Source: Mycobacterium angelicum
Lineage (GTDB): Bacteria > Actinomycetota > Actinomycetes > Mycobacteriales > Mycobacteriaceae
Direction: 5' to 3'
Assembly (NCBI RefSeq): GCF_002086155.1
Contig: NZ_MVHE01000025.1
Span: 1-64,000, forward strand
DNA: 64,000 nt
Below the pieces are notes generated by a model. The model had not been told where the DNA came from. It made no database searches and worked only from the letters and a program-made list of their open reading frames with translations. Below are positions 43,932-53,362 of the stretch, one piece after another. How positions within the stretch are numbered: position 1 is the first letter of the stretch; every line of letters begins with the position of its first letter. The translations under genes and the position numbers were made by a program.

Positions 43932-46216
43932 CCGTTCTCGCCTAGCAGACTGCCGCCCTTGCCGCCGCCACCGTTGGTGCCGGAATAGAGGGCGACCCCG
44001 CCGTGGCCGCCATTGCCGATGAGCCACCCGCCCCGACCGCCGTCGCCACCTGGCCCAAGAGCGATTTTGCCGCCGTCACCGCCATTGCCGAACAAGCCGA
44101 TCGCATCTCCGCCGTGCCCACCGTGCCCGGGCCCCGGCCCGAAGTCGAGCCCCGCGGTGTAGCCACCATCACCACCATCGCCGAACAGCAACCCGCCGTT
44201 TCCGCCATCGCCCCCATTGCCCGATCCGCCCAAAATCAACGCGCCGCCAGCGCCGCCGTTCCCGATCAGCCGAGCATTCCCGCCGCGGCCGCCGCTTTCC
44301 TGGTCGCCCACGCTTCCGATGGTGTCGCCGCCGGAACCACCGTTACCGATCACCCCAGCGATACCACCGCAGCCGCCGACGCCGCTGACTCCGTTCGCGG
44401 AGCACCCGCCGGAACCGCCGGCTCCGCCGGCGCCGAACATCCCGATGGCGTCGCCGCCCGCGCCGCCCGCGCCGCCCGCGCTATTGCCGGTGATGTCTGG
44501 CGAGGTCCCGAACCCGCCGGCCCCCCCGTGACCACCGTTTCCGAGCAGCCAGCCACCGGTGCCGCCGCGACCACCGCTCCAGGCGATGGCGCCAGACCCG
44601 CCCGTGCCGCCTTGGCCACCGTTTCCGATCAACCCGGCATTGCCGCCGTTTCCGGCAGCGGGGTTGGCCGCGGTGCCGTTGCCGCCGTTGCCACCGTTGC
44701 CAAACAACAGTCCGCCGTCTTGGCCGTTGTGTCCCGGCGCTCCATCGGCCCCGTTTCCGATGAGCGGACGGTCCAACATCGCCTGAGTAGGGGCGTTGAT
44801 GGCACGAAGTGCCGCGTCGACCGGGCTGGCGGTCTTGCCCGCAACGCCGCTCGGGCCACCGCCCTCGCCGGCACCACCGGAACCTCCTTGACCGAACCAC
44901 CGCGCGTCACCCCCGTTGCCGCCCGCGCTGGGCGTACCGCTGCCGCTGACGCCACCGCAGCCACCGGCACCGCCGGTGCCGAACAGGCCACTCGTCCCAC
45001 CATGGCCGCCGTTTCCACCGGCGCCACTGAATCCGATACCGCCCGTTCCGCCGGCTCCACCGTTGCCGAACAATCCGACGGCGTCGCCGCCATTGCCGCC
45101 GTCACCGCCGAAGGCGCCAGTGCCGCCGTTACCGCCGTCGCCGAACAGCAATCCTCCTCTGCCGCCGTTGCCCGCCGTTGCGATTTTGATGCCGACGCTG
45201 CCGCCGTTGCCGCCATGGCCGAAAAGCCCGATGGCGTCCCCGCCATTGCCGGCCGTACCCGGTGTGCCCGCACCGTAGGGCATCCCGATGTTGTAGCCGC
45301 CGTCGCCACCGTTGCCCCACAGCAGACCGCCGTTGCCGCCATGTCCCCCGTTGCCAGATCCACCGAAAATTTGCATACCGCCCGCGCCGCCGTTGCCGAT
45401 CAGGCGAGCGTTGCCACCGTCGCCGCCGGAATTCCAGATGCTGTCGCCGCCTGCGCCGCCGTTACCGATCAATCCACCGGTGCCTCCGTGTCCGCCGAGT
45501 CCTGAGGTGACTATGCCGATGCCTCCGGCTCCGCCCGCGCCGCCGCGGCCGAACAGCCCGATGGAATCTCCACCGGCACCGCCTGCGCCACTCGTGGAAT
45601 GGAGGTCGGTGCCACCGCCACCTGCTCCGCCACTCCCGCCATTGCCGACCAGTAACCCACCAGTTCCACCCCGACTTCCGGCGCCGCCGGTCGAACCGCT
45701 GGCGCCGGCCCCACCACGCCCACCGTTGCCGATCAACCCGGCGTTGCCACCGTTGCCCGCGCTCCCGGTGGCGGTGGCGGCGTTTCCGCCGTTACCGCCA
45801 TTGCCGAACAGCAAGCCGCCATCTCCGCCGTTGTGCCCCGGCGCTCCGTCAGCGCCATCGCCGATGAGCGGGCGACCCAGCAACGCCTGGGTAGGCGCAT
45901 TGATCGCGCTCAACAGCAGCTGCAGCGGGTCGGCGTTGGCGGCCTCGGCCGCCGCATAGGCGCCAGCTCCGGCGCCCAGTGCCCGCACGAAATCTTCATG
46001 AAATTGCGCTGCCTGCGCACTGACCTGGTGATACGCCCACGCGTTCGCGATGAACAACTCGGCGAGTGCCGACGACACCTCATCAGCGGCAGCAGCCGCC
46101 ACCTCGGTTGTCGGTACCACCGCCTCCAGATTGGCGGCATCGATCGACGAACCGACACCCGCCAGTTCGGTTGCCGCCGTTGCCAGCAGATCCGCAGTGA
46201 CGGTCAGGTAGGTCAT
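43928..46216 (-). CDS. PE_PGRS family protein with duplicated linker (position of PE_PGRS28)
   Basis: A 762-residue protein. N-terminal PE domain about 1-95 (MTYLTVTADLLATAATELAG, AAAADEVSSALAELFI). Linker INAPTQALLGRPLIGDGADG near 110-130, then long GGxGGx PGRS tracts. Near 465-490 the linker recurs (RAINAPTQAMLDRPLIGNGA, then DGAPGHNGQDGG) and is followed by a second PGRS tract of about 270 residues. So the C-terminal half has the linker and PGRS but no second PE domain: an internal duplication or a fusion with another PE_PGRS tail. Ends LLGENG. M. tuberculosis PE_PGRS28 (Rv1452c) is about 741 residues at this position. Confidence 0.9.
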   Translation of the reverse strand: MTYLTVTADLLATAATELAGVGSSIDAANLEAVVPTTEVAAAAADEVSSALAELFIANAWAYHQVSAQAAQFHEDFVRALGAGAGAYAAAEAANADPLQLLLSAINAPTQALLGRPLIGDGADGAPGHNGGDGGLLFGNGGNGGNAATATGSAGNGGNAGLIGNGGRGGAGASGSTGGAGSRGGTGGLLVGNGGSGGAGGGGTDLHSTSGAGGAGGDSIGLFGRGGAGGAGGIGIVTSGLGGHGGTGGLIGNGGAGGDSIWNSGGDGGNARLIGNGGAGGMQIFGGSGNGGHGGNGGLLWGNGGDGGYNIGMPYGAGTPGTAGNGGDAIGLFGHGGNGGSVGIKIATAGNGGRGGLLFGDGGNGGTGAFGGDGGNGGDAVGLFGNGGAGGTGGIGFSGAGGNGGHGGTSGLFGTGGAGGCGGVSGSGTPSAGGNGGDARWFGQGGSGGAGEGGGPSGVAGKTASPVDAALRAINAPTQAMLDRPLIGNGADGAPGHNGQDGGLLFGNGGNGGNGTAANPAAGNGGNAGLIGNGGQGGTGGSGAIAWSGGRGGTGGWLLGNGGHGGAGGFGTSPDITGNSAGGAGGAGGDAIGMFGAGGAGGSGGCSANGVSGVGGCGGIAGVIGNGGSGGDTIGSVGDQESGGRGGNARLIGNGGAGGALILGGSGNGGDGGNGGLLFGDGGDGGYTAGLDFGPGPGHGGHGGDAIGLFGNGGDGGKIALGPGGDGGRGGWLIGNGGHGGVALYSGTNGGGGKGGSLLGENG

Positions 46217-46396
46217 GGCTAGGAACCTCTCGGTCGGCGTGTTGGTACGCCAGACGATGGCTCAGAGACGTTGAGCAAACCCTGTGCAGCGGATGAATGC
46301 GGCTGGTCCAGGTGAGATCCAGCGAAATTTTGACGATTAGCCGCTTCCTACGTCACACGGCGCCGCAGCTACGCGCCGCATCTAGCGCGAGCGGCC
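46217..46396. other. Intergenic region between ctaB and PE_PGRS
   Basis: 180 bp between the ctaB stop and the PE_PGRS start (same strand, ctaB upstream). It probably holds the PE_PGRS promoter. No gene or clear hairpin found. Confidence 0.3.
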
Positions 46397-47311
46397 TCAG
46401 AACAGCGTCGGTAACGCGATCGCGGAGTCAACCGCCAACGCGCAGAACACCAACGCGAGGTAGTTGTTGGACTGCAGAAACAGCCGCAGCGGCTTCACCG
46501 GCTCGCCGGCGCGAACCCCGGCGTAAAGCTGGTGAGCCATCGCCAGGAACCACACCCCGCCCAACAGCGCCACGACGGCGTACAGCCAGCCGGTGGCCAG
46601 CGTCAGCACCAGTGTCGCTGCCACGGTCAGCCAGGTGTAGATCAGGATGTGCTTGGTGACCTGACGTTCGGTGGCCACGGCCGGCAGCATCGGCACGCCG
46701 GCCGCTTTGTAGTCCTCCTTGTACCGCATGGCCAACGCCCAGGTGTGCGGCGGAGTCCAGAAGAAGATGATCGCGAACATCACCAGCGCCGGCCAGGTGA
46801 TCGTCCCGGTGATGGCCGACCACCCGATCATCACCGGCATGCAGCCCGCCGCGCCGCCCCACACCACGTTTTGCGAGGTGCGCCGCTTGAGCAGCAGCGT
46901 GTAGACGAACACATAAAACGCGACCGTCGCCACGGCCAGCAGCCCGGACAACAGGTTGGTGGTCCACCACAGCCAGAAGAAGGAGCCGACGCTCAGCACC
47001 AGGCCCAGCACCAGGGCGTTTCTCGTCGGCACCGCGGCGCGGGCCAGCGGCCGTCGCGCGGTTCGCTTCATCACCTTGTCGATATCGGCGTCGGCGACAC
47101 AGTTGAGCGTGTTGGCGCCCGCGGCCGCCATCATTCCGCCGATCAGCGTGTTGAGGATCAGCAGTGGCTGAACGGCGCCCCGGTGGGCGAGCAGCATGGC
47201 CGGTATCGCGGTGACTAAGAGCAGCTCAATCACGCGCGGCTTGGTCAACGCCAGGTATGCCAGGACCGTACTAGTCATTCGGCCCGGCGCGACGCGCCCG
47301 CGAACGCTCAC
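46397..47311 (-). CDS. ctaB: Protoheme IX farnesyltransferase CtaB
   Basis: A 304-residue membrane enzyme that farnesylates heme b to heme o, the step before CtaA. Prenyltransferase motifs: NCVADADIDKVMKRTARRPL (NxxxD type, residues about 75-95) and the second basic/aspartate loop MRYKEDYKAAGVPMLP. Eight to nine helices. GTG 47311; N-terminal MSVRGRVAPGR then membrane core. Close to M. tuberculosis CtaB (Rv1451, 308). Divergent from tkt, sharing a 327-bp intergenic region. Confidence 0.96.
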   Translation of the reverse strand: MSVRGRVAPGRMTSTVLAYLALTKPRVIELLLVTAIPAMLLAHRGAVQPLLILNTLIGGMMAAAGANTLNCVADADIDKVMKRTARRPLARAAVPTRNALVLGLVLSVGSFFWLWWTTNLLSGLLAVATVAFYVFVYTLLLKRRTSQNVVWGGAAGCMPVMIGWSAITGTITWPALVMFAIIFFWTPPHTWALAMRYKEDYKAAGVPMLPAVATERQVTKHILIYTWLTVAATLVLTLATGWLYAVVALLGGVWFLAMAHQLYAGVRAGEPVKPLRLFLQSNNYLALVFCALAVDSAIALPTLF

Positions 47312-47638
47312 GCATTAACTCCTCGGGGATCGCAGCCGCGCGCAGCTTCTACTACGCACGATGGTAGACGGCATGACCCCGGCCTCGGCGCCGCAGGGTC
47401 GATTCGGCAGAGATTTTTCCGCATTCCGGCACTGATGCAAAGCGCCGGTGGCCGGCAGGTTACTTTTCACGGGGACTCCGATGGGTACCCCCTATCTGGG
47501 CCTGCAGCGACCCGCAATCCCGCACTAGGGTTAAATCGTCCGGCTCCTCATGCGGGCAACCTGCCCGCATCGTCGCCGGACTAGGGTGGGATTGATCAGT
47601 TTGATGACTCCGGACCTTAGGACTGAGGACTGAATTTA
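47312..47638. promoter_or_regulatory. ctaB/tkt divergent regulatory region
   Basis: A 327-bp non-coding region containing both promoters. GCTTCTACTACG (47345-47356) is identical to a stretch upstream of ctaA, and GTAG follows at 47364-47367, giving an imperfect ACTAC/GTAG inverted repeat with wider spacing than the ctaA site. Near the tkt start there is a tandem GGACTGA GGACTGA (47620-47633). No gene identified. Confidence 0.5.
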
Positions 47639-49732
47639 GTGACCACACTCGAAGAGATCTCCGCGTTAACTCACCCGCGCCATCCCGACGACTGGACCGA
47701 GATCGATTCGGCTGCGGTCGACACCATCCGGGTGCTGGCCGCCGACGCCGTACAAAAGGTCGGTAACGGTCACCCGGGAACGGCGATGAGCCTGGCGCCG
47801 CTGGCCTACACGCTGTTCCAGCGCGCCATGCGCCACGATCCCAGCGACCCGCACTGGCTGGGCCGCGACCGGTTCGTGCTCTCTTGCGGTCACAGCAGCC
47901 TGACCCTGTACCTGCAGCTTTATCTCGGTGGCTTCGGTCTGGAACTGTCCGACATCGAGGCACTGCGCACCTGGGGCTCCAAGACCCCGGGCCACCCGGA
48001 GTTCCGGCACACCAAGGGAGTCGAGATCACCACCGGCCCACTCGGCCAAGGGTTGGCGTCGGCGGTAGGCATGGCGATGGCGGCACGCTACGAACGCGGC
48101 CTGTTCGACCCGGACGCAGAACCCGGGACCAGCCCGTTCGATCACCACATCTATGTGATCGCCTCCGACGGCGACATCGAAGAGGGGGTGACCTCCGAGG
48201 CGTCGTCGCTGGCCGCGGTCCAGCAGCTGGGCAATCTGATCGTGTTCTACGACCACAACCAGATCTCGATCGAAGACGACACCGACATCGCGCTGTGTGA
48301 GGACACCGCCGCCCGCTACCGCGCCTACGGCTGGCACGTCCAGGAGGTCGAGGGCGGCGAAAACGTCGTCGGCATCGAGGAGGCCATCGCCAATGCACTG
48401 GCGGAAACCGGCCGGCCGTCGTTCATCTCGCTGCGCACGATCATCGGCTTTCCGGCGCCCAACCTGATGAACACCGGCAAGGCGCACGGCGCGGCGCTGG
48501 GTGACGAAGAGGTGGCTGAAGTCAAGAAGATCCTCGGCTTCGACCCGGCCAAGAATTTCGAGGTGCGCGACGAGGTGATCGCGCACACCCGCAAGCTGGT
48601 GGACCGGGGCAGCGAAGCGCACGAGAAATGGCAGTCGGAGTTCGACGCCTGGGCGCAACGCGAACCGGAGCGCAAGGCGCTGCTGGATCGGCTGACGGCC
48701 GAAGAGCTGCCCGACGGCTGGGACGCCGACCTGCCGAGTTGGGAACCGGGATCAAAGGCGCTGGCCACCCGCGCCGCATCCGGTGAAGTGCTGTCCGCGG
48801 TGGGACCGAAGCTGCCCGAGTTGTGGGGTGGCTCGGCCGACCTGGCGGGCAGCAACAACACCACCATGAAGGGCGTGGATTCCTTTGGCCCGCCGTCGAT
48901 TTCGACCAAGGACTACAACGCGAGCTGGTACGGTCGCACGCTGCACTTCGGGGTTCGCGAACACGCGATGGGCGCCATTTTGTCCGGCATCGTGCTGCAC
49001 GGCCCCACCCGCGCCTACGGCGGCACGTTCCTGCAGTTCTCCGACTACATGCGTCCGGCGGTGCGCCTGGCGTCGCTGATGGACATCGACACCATCTATG
49101 TGTGGACGCACGACTCGGTCGGCTTGGGCGAGGACGGCCCTACCCACCAGCCGATCGAGCACCTTGCGGCGCTGCGCGCCATCCCCAACCTGTCGGTGGT
49201 CCGGCCGGCCGACGCCAACGAGACGGCGTACGCTTGGCGGACAATCCTGGCCCGCGGCAACGGAAGTGGGCCGGTCGGGTTGATTCTGACCCGCCAGGGT
49301 GTGCCGGTGCTGGAGGGCACGAACGCCGACGGGGTGGCCCGCGGCGGCTACGTCTTGGGCGGTGGCAACCCGTCCGACGACGCAGACGTGATCATCATCG
49401 CCACCGGCTCCGAGGTCCAGCTCGCGGTCGAGGCGCGGAAGCTGTTGGCGGACAAGGACATCATTGCGTACGTGGTGTCCATGCCCTGTCTCGAGTGGTT
49501 TGAATCTCAACCGCAGGACTACCGCGACAGCGTGCTACCGCCGGACGTGTCGGCCCGGGTGGCCGTCGAAGCCGGAGTTGCGCAGTCCTGGCACAAGCTG
49601 GTCGGCGACACCGGCAAGATCGTGTCGATCGAGCACTACGGCGAGTCGGCCGATTACAAGACTTTGTTCCGCGAGTACGGCTTCACAGCCGAAGCCGTTG
49701 CTGACGCCGCGGAAGAAGCACTCGATAACTGA
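47639..49732 (+). CDS. tkt: Transketolase
   Basis: A 697-residue TPP enzyme (Rv1449c about 700) of the non-oxidative pentose phosphate pathway: transfers two-carbon units between ketose and aldose phosphates. TPP motif GDIEEGVTSEAS with downstream NQ near 215 (FYDHNQ); the substrate region GHPGTAMSLAP near 50; transketolase motif EDGPTHQPIEHLAALRAIP near 490. GTG 47639, spaced 8 from GAGGAC. First gene of the tkt-tal-zwf-opcA-pgl operon. Confidence 0.97.
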   Translation: MTTLEEISALTHPRHPDDWTEIDSAAVDTIRVLAADAVQKVGNGHPGTAMSLAPLAYTLFQRAMRHDPSDPHWLGRDRFVLSCGHSSLTLYLQLYLGGFGLELSDIEALRTWGSKTPGHPEFRHTKGVEITTGPLGQGLASAVGMAMAARYERGLFDPDAEPGTSPFDHHIYVIASDGDIEEGVTSEASSLAAVQQLGNLIVFYDHNQISIEDDTDIALCEDTAARYRAYGWHVQEVEGGENVVGIEEAIANALAETGRPSFISLRTIIGFPAPNLMNTGKAHGAALGDEEVAEVKKILGFDPAKNFEVRDEVIAHTRKLVDRGSEAHEKWQSEFDAWAQREPERKALLDRLTAEELPDGWDADLPSWEPGSKALATRAASGEVLSAVGPKLPELWGGSADLAGSNNTTMKGVDSFGPPSISTKDYNASWYGRTLHFGVREHAMGAILSGIVLHGPTRAYGGTFLQFSDYMRPAVRLASLMDIDTIYVWTHDSVGLGEDGPTHQPIEHLAALRAIPNLSVVRPADANETAYAWRTILARGNGSGPVGLILTRQGVPVLEGTNADGVARGGYVLGGGNPSDDADVIIIATGSEVQLAVEARKLLADKDIIAYVVSMPCLEWFESQPQDYRDSVLPPDVSARVAVEAGVAQSWHKLVGDTGKIVSIEHYGESADYKTLFREYGFTAEAVADAAEEALDN

Positions 49733-49747
49733 GAAAAGGTGATTGAG

Positions 49748-50866
49748 ATGACCCAGAACCCCAACCTTGCCGCGTTGAGCGCCGCGGGGGTATCGGTTTG
49801 GCTGGACGACTTATCGCGGCACCGGATCAAATCCGGAAACCTGCAAGAACTGATCGACACCAAGAGTGTCGTCGGGGTGACCACCAACCCGTCGATCTTC
49901 CAGAAGGCACTCGCCGATAGCGACGTATACAACGACCAGGTCTCCGAACTGGCCGAGCGCGGTGCCGACGTGGACGCCACGATTCGCACCGTCACCACCG
50001 ACGACGTGCGCAACGCCTGTGACGTCTTGCGGCCGCAGTGGGAGTCCTCCGACGGGGTCGACGGCCGGGTTTCGATCGAGGTCGACCCGCGGCTGGCGCA
50101 CGACACCGACAAGACCGTCCAGCAAGCGATCGAGCTGTGGAAGATCGTCGACCGGCCCAACCTGTTCATCAAGATCCCGGCCACCGAGGCCGGCCTGCCG
50201 GCCATCACTTCGGTTCTGGCGGAAGGGATTTCGGTCAACGTCACGCTGATCTTCTCCGTCGAGCGGCATCGGGCGGTGATGGACGCTTACCTGGCCGGTT
50301 TGGAGAAAGCACGCGAAGCAGGCCACGACCTGTCCAAGATCCATTCGGTGGCATCGTTTTTCGTCTCGCGCGTGGACACCGAGGTCGACAAGCGGCTGGA
50401 ACGCAATGCCTCGCAGGAGGCGCTGGCGCTGCGCGGACAAGCCGGTGTCGCCAACGCCCGGCTGGCCTATGCGGCTTACCAGGAAGTCTTCGAAGGTGGC
50501 GATCGCTACCAGGCGCTCAAAGCAGACGGGGCCCGGGTGCAGCGACCACTGTGGGCATCGACCGGCGTCAAGAACCCGGACTATTCCGACACCCTCTACG
50601 TCACCGAGCTGGTCGCGCCCCACACGGTGAACACCATGCCGGAGAAGACGATTGACGCCGTCGCCGACCACGGTGTGGTCACCGGTGACACCGTCAGCGG
50701 CACCGGTTCGGATGCCCAGCAGGTGTTCGACAAGCTCGAGGCGGTCGGCGTCGACCTGCGCGACGTGTTCATCGTGCTCGAGAACGAAGGCGTGGAGAAA
50801 TTTGAGGCGTCGTGGAACGAGCTGCTCGAGGAGACCCAGGCGCAGCTCGATTCCGCCACCAAATGA
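49748..50866 (+). CDS. tal: Transaldolase
   Basis: A 372-residue transaldolase (Rv1448c 373), subfamily with an alpha/beta barrel. Schiff-base lysine in FIKIPATEAGLPAI near 140; TNPSIFQKAL near the N-terminus and ASFFVSRVDTEVD near 200 are conserved. ATG 49748 with AAAGG upstream (a GTG at 49739 is in frame). Follows tkt by 15 bp; its stop overlaps the zwf start (ATGA). Confidence 0.96.
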   Translation: MTQNPNLAALSAAGVSVWLDDLSRHRIKSGNLQELIDTKSVVGVTTNPSIFQKALADSDVYNDQVSELAERGADVDATIRTVTTDDVRNACDVLRPQWESSDGVDGRVSIEVDPRLAHDTDKTVQQAIELWKIVDRPNLFIKIPATEAGLPAITSVLAEGISVNVTLIFSVERHRAVMDAYLAGLEKAREAGHDLSKIHSVASFFVSRVDTEVDKRLERNASQEALALRGQAGVANARLAYAAYQEVFEGGDRYQALKADGARVQRPLWASTGVKNPDYSDTLYVTELVAPHTVNTMPEKTIDAVADHGVVTGDTVSGTGSDAQQVFDKLEAVGVDLRDVFIVLENEGVEKFEASWNELLEETQAQLDSATK

Positions 50867-52419
50867 ACGCCGCAGCTGCCCGTAGTTCTAACACCGCCCA
50901 GTGGCACAACCCGTTGCGGGACAAGCTGGATAAGCGGCTGCCCAGAATCGCCGGCTCGTGCGGCATGGTGATTTTCGGCGTCACCGGCGACCTGGCTCGC
51001 AAGAAGGTGATGCCCGCGGTCTATGACCTGGCCAACCGGGGCCTACTGCCACCCACCTTCGCTCTGGTGGGATTCGCCCGGCGGGACTGGGAGACCCAGG
51101 ATTTCGCCACGGTGGTCTACCAGGCCGTCAAGGAGCACTGCCGCACGCCGTTTCGGCAGGAGAACTGGGATCGGCTGGCCGAGGGGTTTCGTTTCGTACC
51201 AGGCTCATTCGACGACGACCAGGCGTACGCCCGGCTCGCCGAGACGCTGGAAAAGCTGGACGCTGAACGTGGCACCGGCGGCAACCACGCCTTCTATCTG
51301 GCGATCCCGCCGAAATCTTTTCCGGTGGTGTGTGAACAGCTGCACAAATCGGGACTGGCCCGGCCGCAGGGCGACAGGTGGAGCCGGGTGGTTATCGAGA
51401 AGCCGTTCGGTCACGACCTGGACAGCGCCCGCGACTTGAACAAGGCGGTCAATGCGGTATTTCCGGAGGAAGCGGTCTTCCGGATCGACCACTACCTGGG
51501 CAAAGAGACGGTGCAGAACATCCTGGCACTGCGGTTCGCCAACCAGTTGTTCGACCCGATCTGGAACGCGCATTACGTCGATCACGTGCAGATCACCATG
51601 GCCGAAGACATCGGGCTGGGCGGCCGGGCCGGCTACTACGACGGCATCGGCGCGGCGCGCGATGTCATCCAGAACCACCTGATGCAGCTGCTGGCGCTGA
51701 CGGCCATGGAAGAGCCGGTCAGCTTCAAACCGTCGGCGTTGCAGGCCGAGAAGATCAAGGTGCTTTCGGCGACTCAGCTCGCCGAGCCACTCGACGAAAC
51801 CACCAGCCGCGGGCAATACGCCGCCGGCTGGCAGGGCGGGGAGAAAGTCGTCGGCCTGCTGGACGAGGAGGGGTTCGCCGAGGACTCCACCACCGAGACG
51901 TTCGCGGCCATCACCCTGGAGGTCGACACCCGCCGCTGGGCGGGGGTTCCGTTCTATCTGCGTACCGGAAAACGCTTGGGCCGCAGGGTGACCGAGATCG
52001 CCCTGGTTTTCAAGCGTGCCCCGCATCTGCCCTTCGACGCCACCATGACCGATGAGCTGGGCACCAACGCCATGGTCATCCGGGTGCAGCCCGATGAGGG
52101 GATCACGTTGCGGTTCGGCTCCAAGGTGCCCGGCAGCGCGATGGAAGTCCGCGACGTCAACATGGACTTCTCTTACGGCTCGGCGTTCGCCGAGGATTCG
52201 CCAGAGGCCTACGAGCGGCTGATACTTGACGTGCTGCTCGGCGAGCCGTCGTTGTTTCCGGTCAACGCGGAGGTCGAATTGGCTTGGGAGATACTCGATC
52301 CCGCCCTTGATTTCTGGGCTTCACACGGCAAGCCCGACCCCTACGAGGCGGGCACCTGGGGGCCGGAGTCGGCGTTCGAGATGCTGCGGCGCACCGGCCG
52401 GGAATGGCGGCGGCCATGA
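50863..52419 (+). CDS. zwf: Glucose-6-phosphate dehydrogenase (Zwf2-type)
   Basis: A 518-residue NADP+-dependent enzyme (Rv1447c about 514) that produces 6-phosphogluconolactone and NADPH. Cofactor motif FGVTGDLARKKVMPA near 40-52, substrate-binding RIDHYLGKE near 205-215. ATG 50863 overlaps the tal stop. The longer frame from 50812 lies inside tal. Needs OpcA, encoded next, for proper assembly or activity in actinobacteria. Confidence 0.97.
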   Translation: MNAAAARSSNTAQWHNPLRDKLDKRLPRIAGSCGMVIFGVTGDLARKKVMPAVYDLANRGLLPPTFALVGFARRDWETQDFATVVYQAVKEHCRTPFRQENWDRLAEGFRFVPGSFDDDQAYARLAETLEKLDAERGTGGNHAFYLAIPPKSFPVVCEQLHKSGLARPQGDRWSRVVIEKPFGHDLDSARDLNKAVNAVFPEEAVFRIDHYLGKETVQNILALRFANQLFDPIWNAHYVDHVQITMAEDIGLGGRAGYYDGIGAARDVIQNHLMQLLALTAMEEPVSFKPSALQAEKIKVLSATQLAEPLDETTSRGQYAAGWQGGEKVVGLLDEEGFAEDSTTETFAAITLEVDTRRWAGVPFYLRTGKRLGRRVTEIALVFKRAPHLPFDATMTDELGTNAMVIRVQPDEGITLRFGSKVPGSAMEVRDVNMDFSYGSAFAEDSPEAYERLILDVLLGEPSLFPVNAEVELAWEILDPALDFWASHGKPDPYEAGTWGPESAFEMLRRTGREWRRP

Positions 52420-52450
52420 GCACTGGCGACCGTGACGAGGAGCGCCGCTG

Positions 52451-53362
52451 ATGATTGTCGATCTGCCTGACACCACCACCACCGCGGTCAACAAGAAGCT
52501 CGACGAGCTACGCGAAAAGATCGGTGCCGTCACGATGGGCCGGGTACTGACGCTCATCATCGCGCCGGACAGCGACGCCGTGCTCGAAGAGTCCATCGAA
52601 GCGGCCAACGATGCCAGCCACGAGCACCCCAGCCGGATCATCGTCACGATGAGAGGCGACCCATACGCCGACGAGGCCCGGCTCGACGCGCAACTGCGCG
52701 TGGGCGCGGACGCCGGTGCCGGAGAGGTTGTGGTGCTGCGGCTTTCGGGTCCGCTGGCCGGCCACGCCGACAGCGTCGTCACCCCTTTCCTGCTGCCCGA
52801 CATCCCGGTGGTGGCCTGGTGGCCGGACATCGCACCGGCGGTGCCGGCCCAGGACCCGTTGGGCAAGTTGGCGATTCGGCGCATCACTGACGCCACCAAC
52901 GGCGTCGACCCACTGTCGGCCATCAAGAGCCGGCTACCCGGCTACACGGCCGGCGACACCGACCTGGCATGGAGCCGCATCACCTACTGGCGAGCACTCC
53001 TGACGTCGGCGGTAGACCAGCCGCCGCACGAGCCGATCAATTCGGCACTGGTATCCGGCCTGAGATCCGAACCGGCACTTGACATCCTGGCTGGCTGGCT
53101 GGCCAGCCGGATCGACGGCCCGGTGCGCCGCGCGGTGGGCGAACTGAAAGTCGAGTTGGAGCGCAAGAGCGAGACGATTGTGCTGAGCCGGCCGCAGGAG
53201 GGCCGGACGGCCACCCTGAGCCGGACGGCGCGGCCGGATGCCCTGGTTCCGTTGGCGCGCAGGGTAACTGGTGAGTGCCTGGCCGAAGACCTGCGCCGGC
53301 TGGATCCAGACGAAATCTACTTCGCCGCGCTGGAAGGCATCAAGAAGGTGCAGTACGTGTGA
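52451..53362 (+). CDS. opcA: OpcA, glucose-6-phosphate dehydrogenase assembly protein
   Basis: A 303-residue protein, the same length as Rv1446c, starting MIVDLPDTTTTAVNKKLDEL. OpcA is required for functional oligomeric G6PDH in actinobacteria and cyanobacteria. WWPDIAPAVPAQDPLG near 118 is characteristic. No membrane segment. Its stop overlaps the pgl start (GTGA). Confidence 0.95.
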   Translation: MIVDLPDTTTTAVNKKLDELREKIGAVTMGRVLTLIIAPDSDAVLEESIEAANDASHEHPSRIIVTMRGDPYADEARLDAQLRVGADAGAGEVVVLRLSGPLAGHADSVVTPFLLPDIPVVAWWPDIAPAVPAQDPLGKLAIRRITDATNGVDPLSAIKSRLPGYTAGDTDLAWSRITYWRALLTSAVDQPPHEPINSALVSGLRSEPALDILAGWLASRIDGPVRRAVGELKVELERKSETIVLSRPQEGRTATLSRTARPDALVPLARRVTGECLAEDLRRLDPDEIYFAALEGIKKVQYV

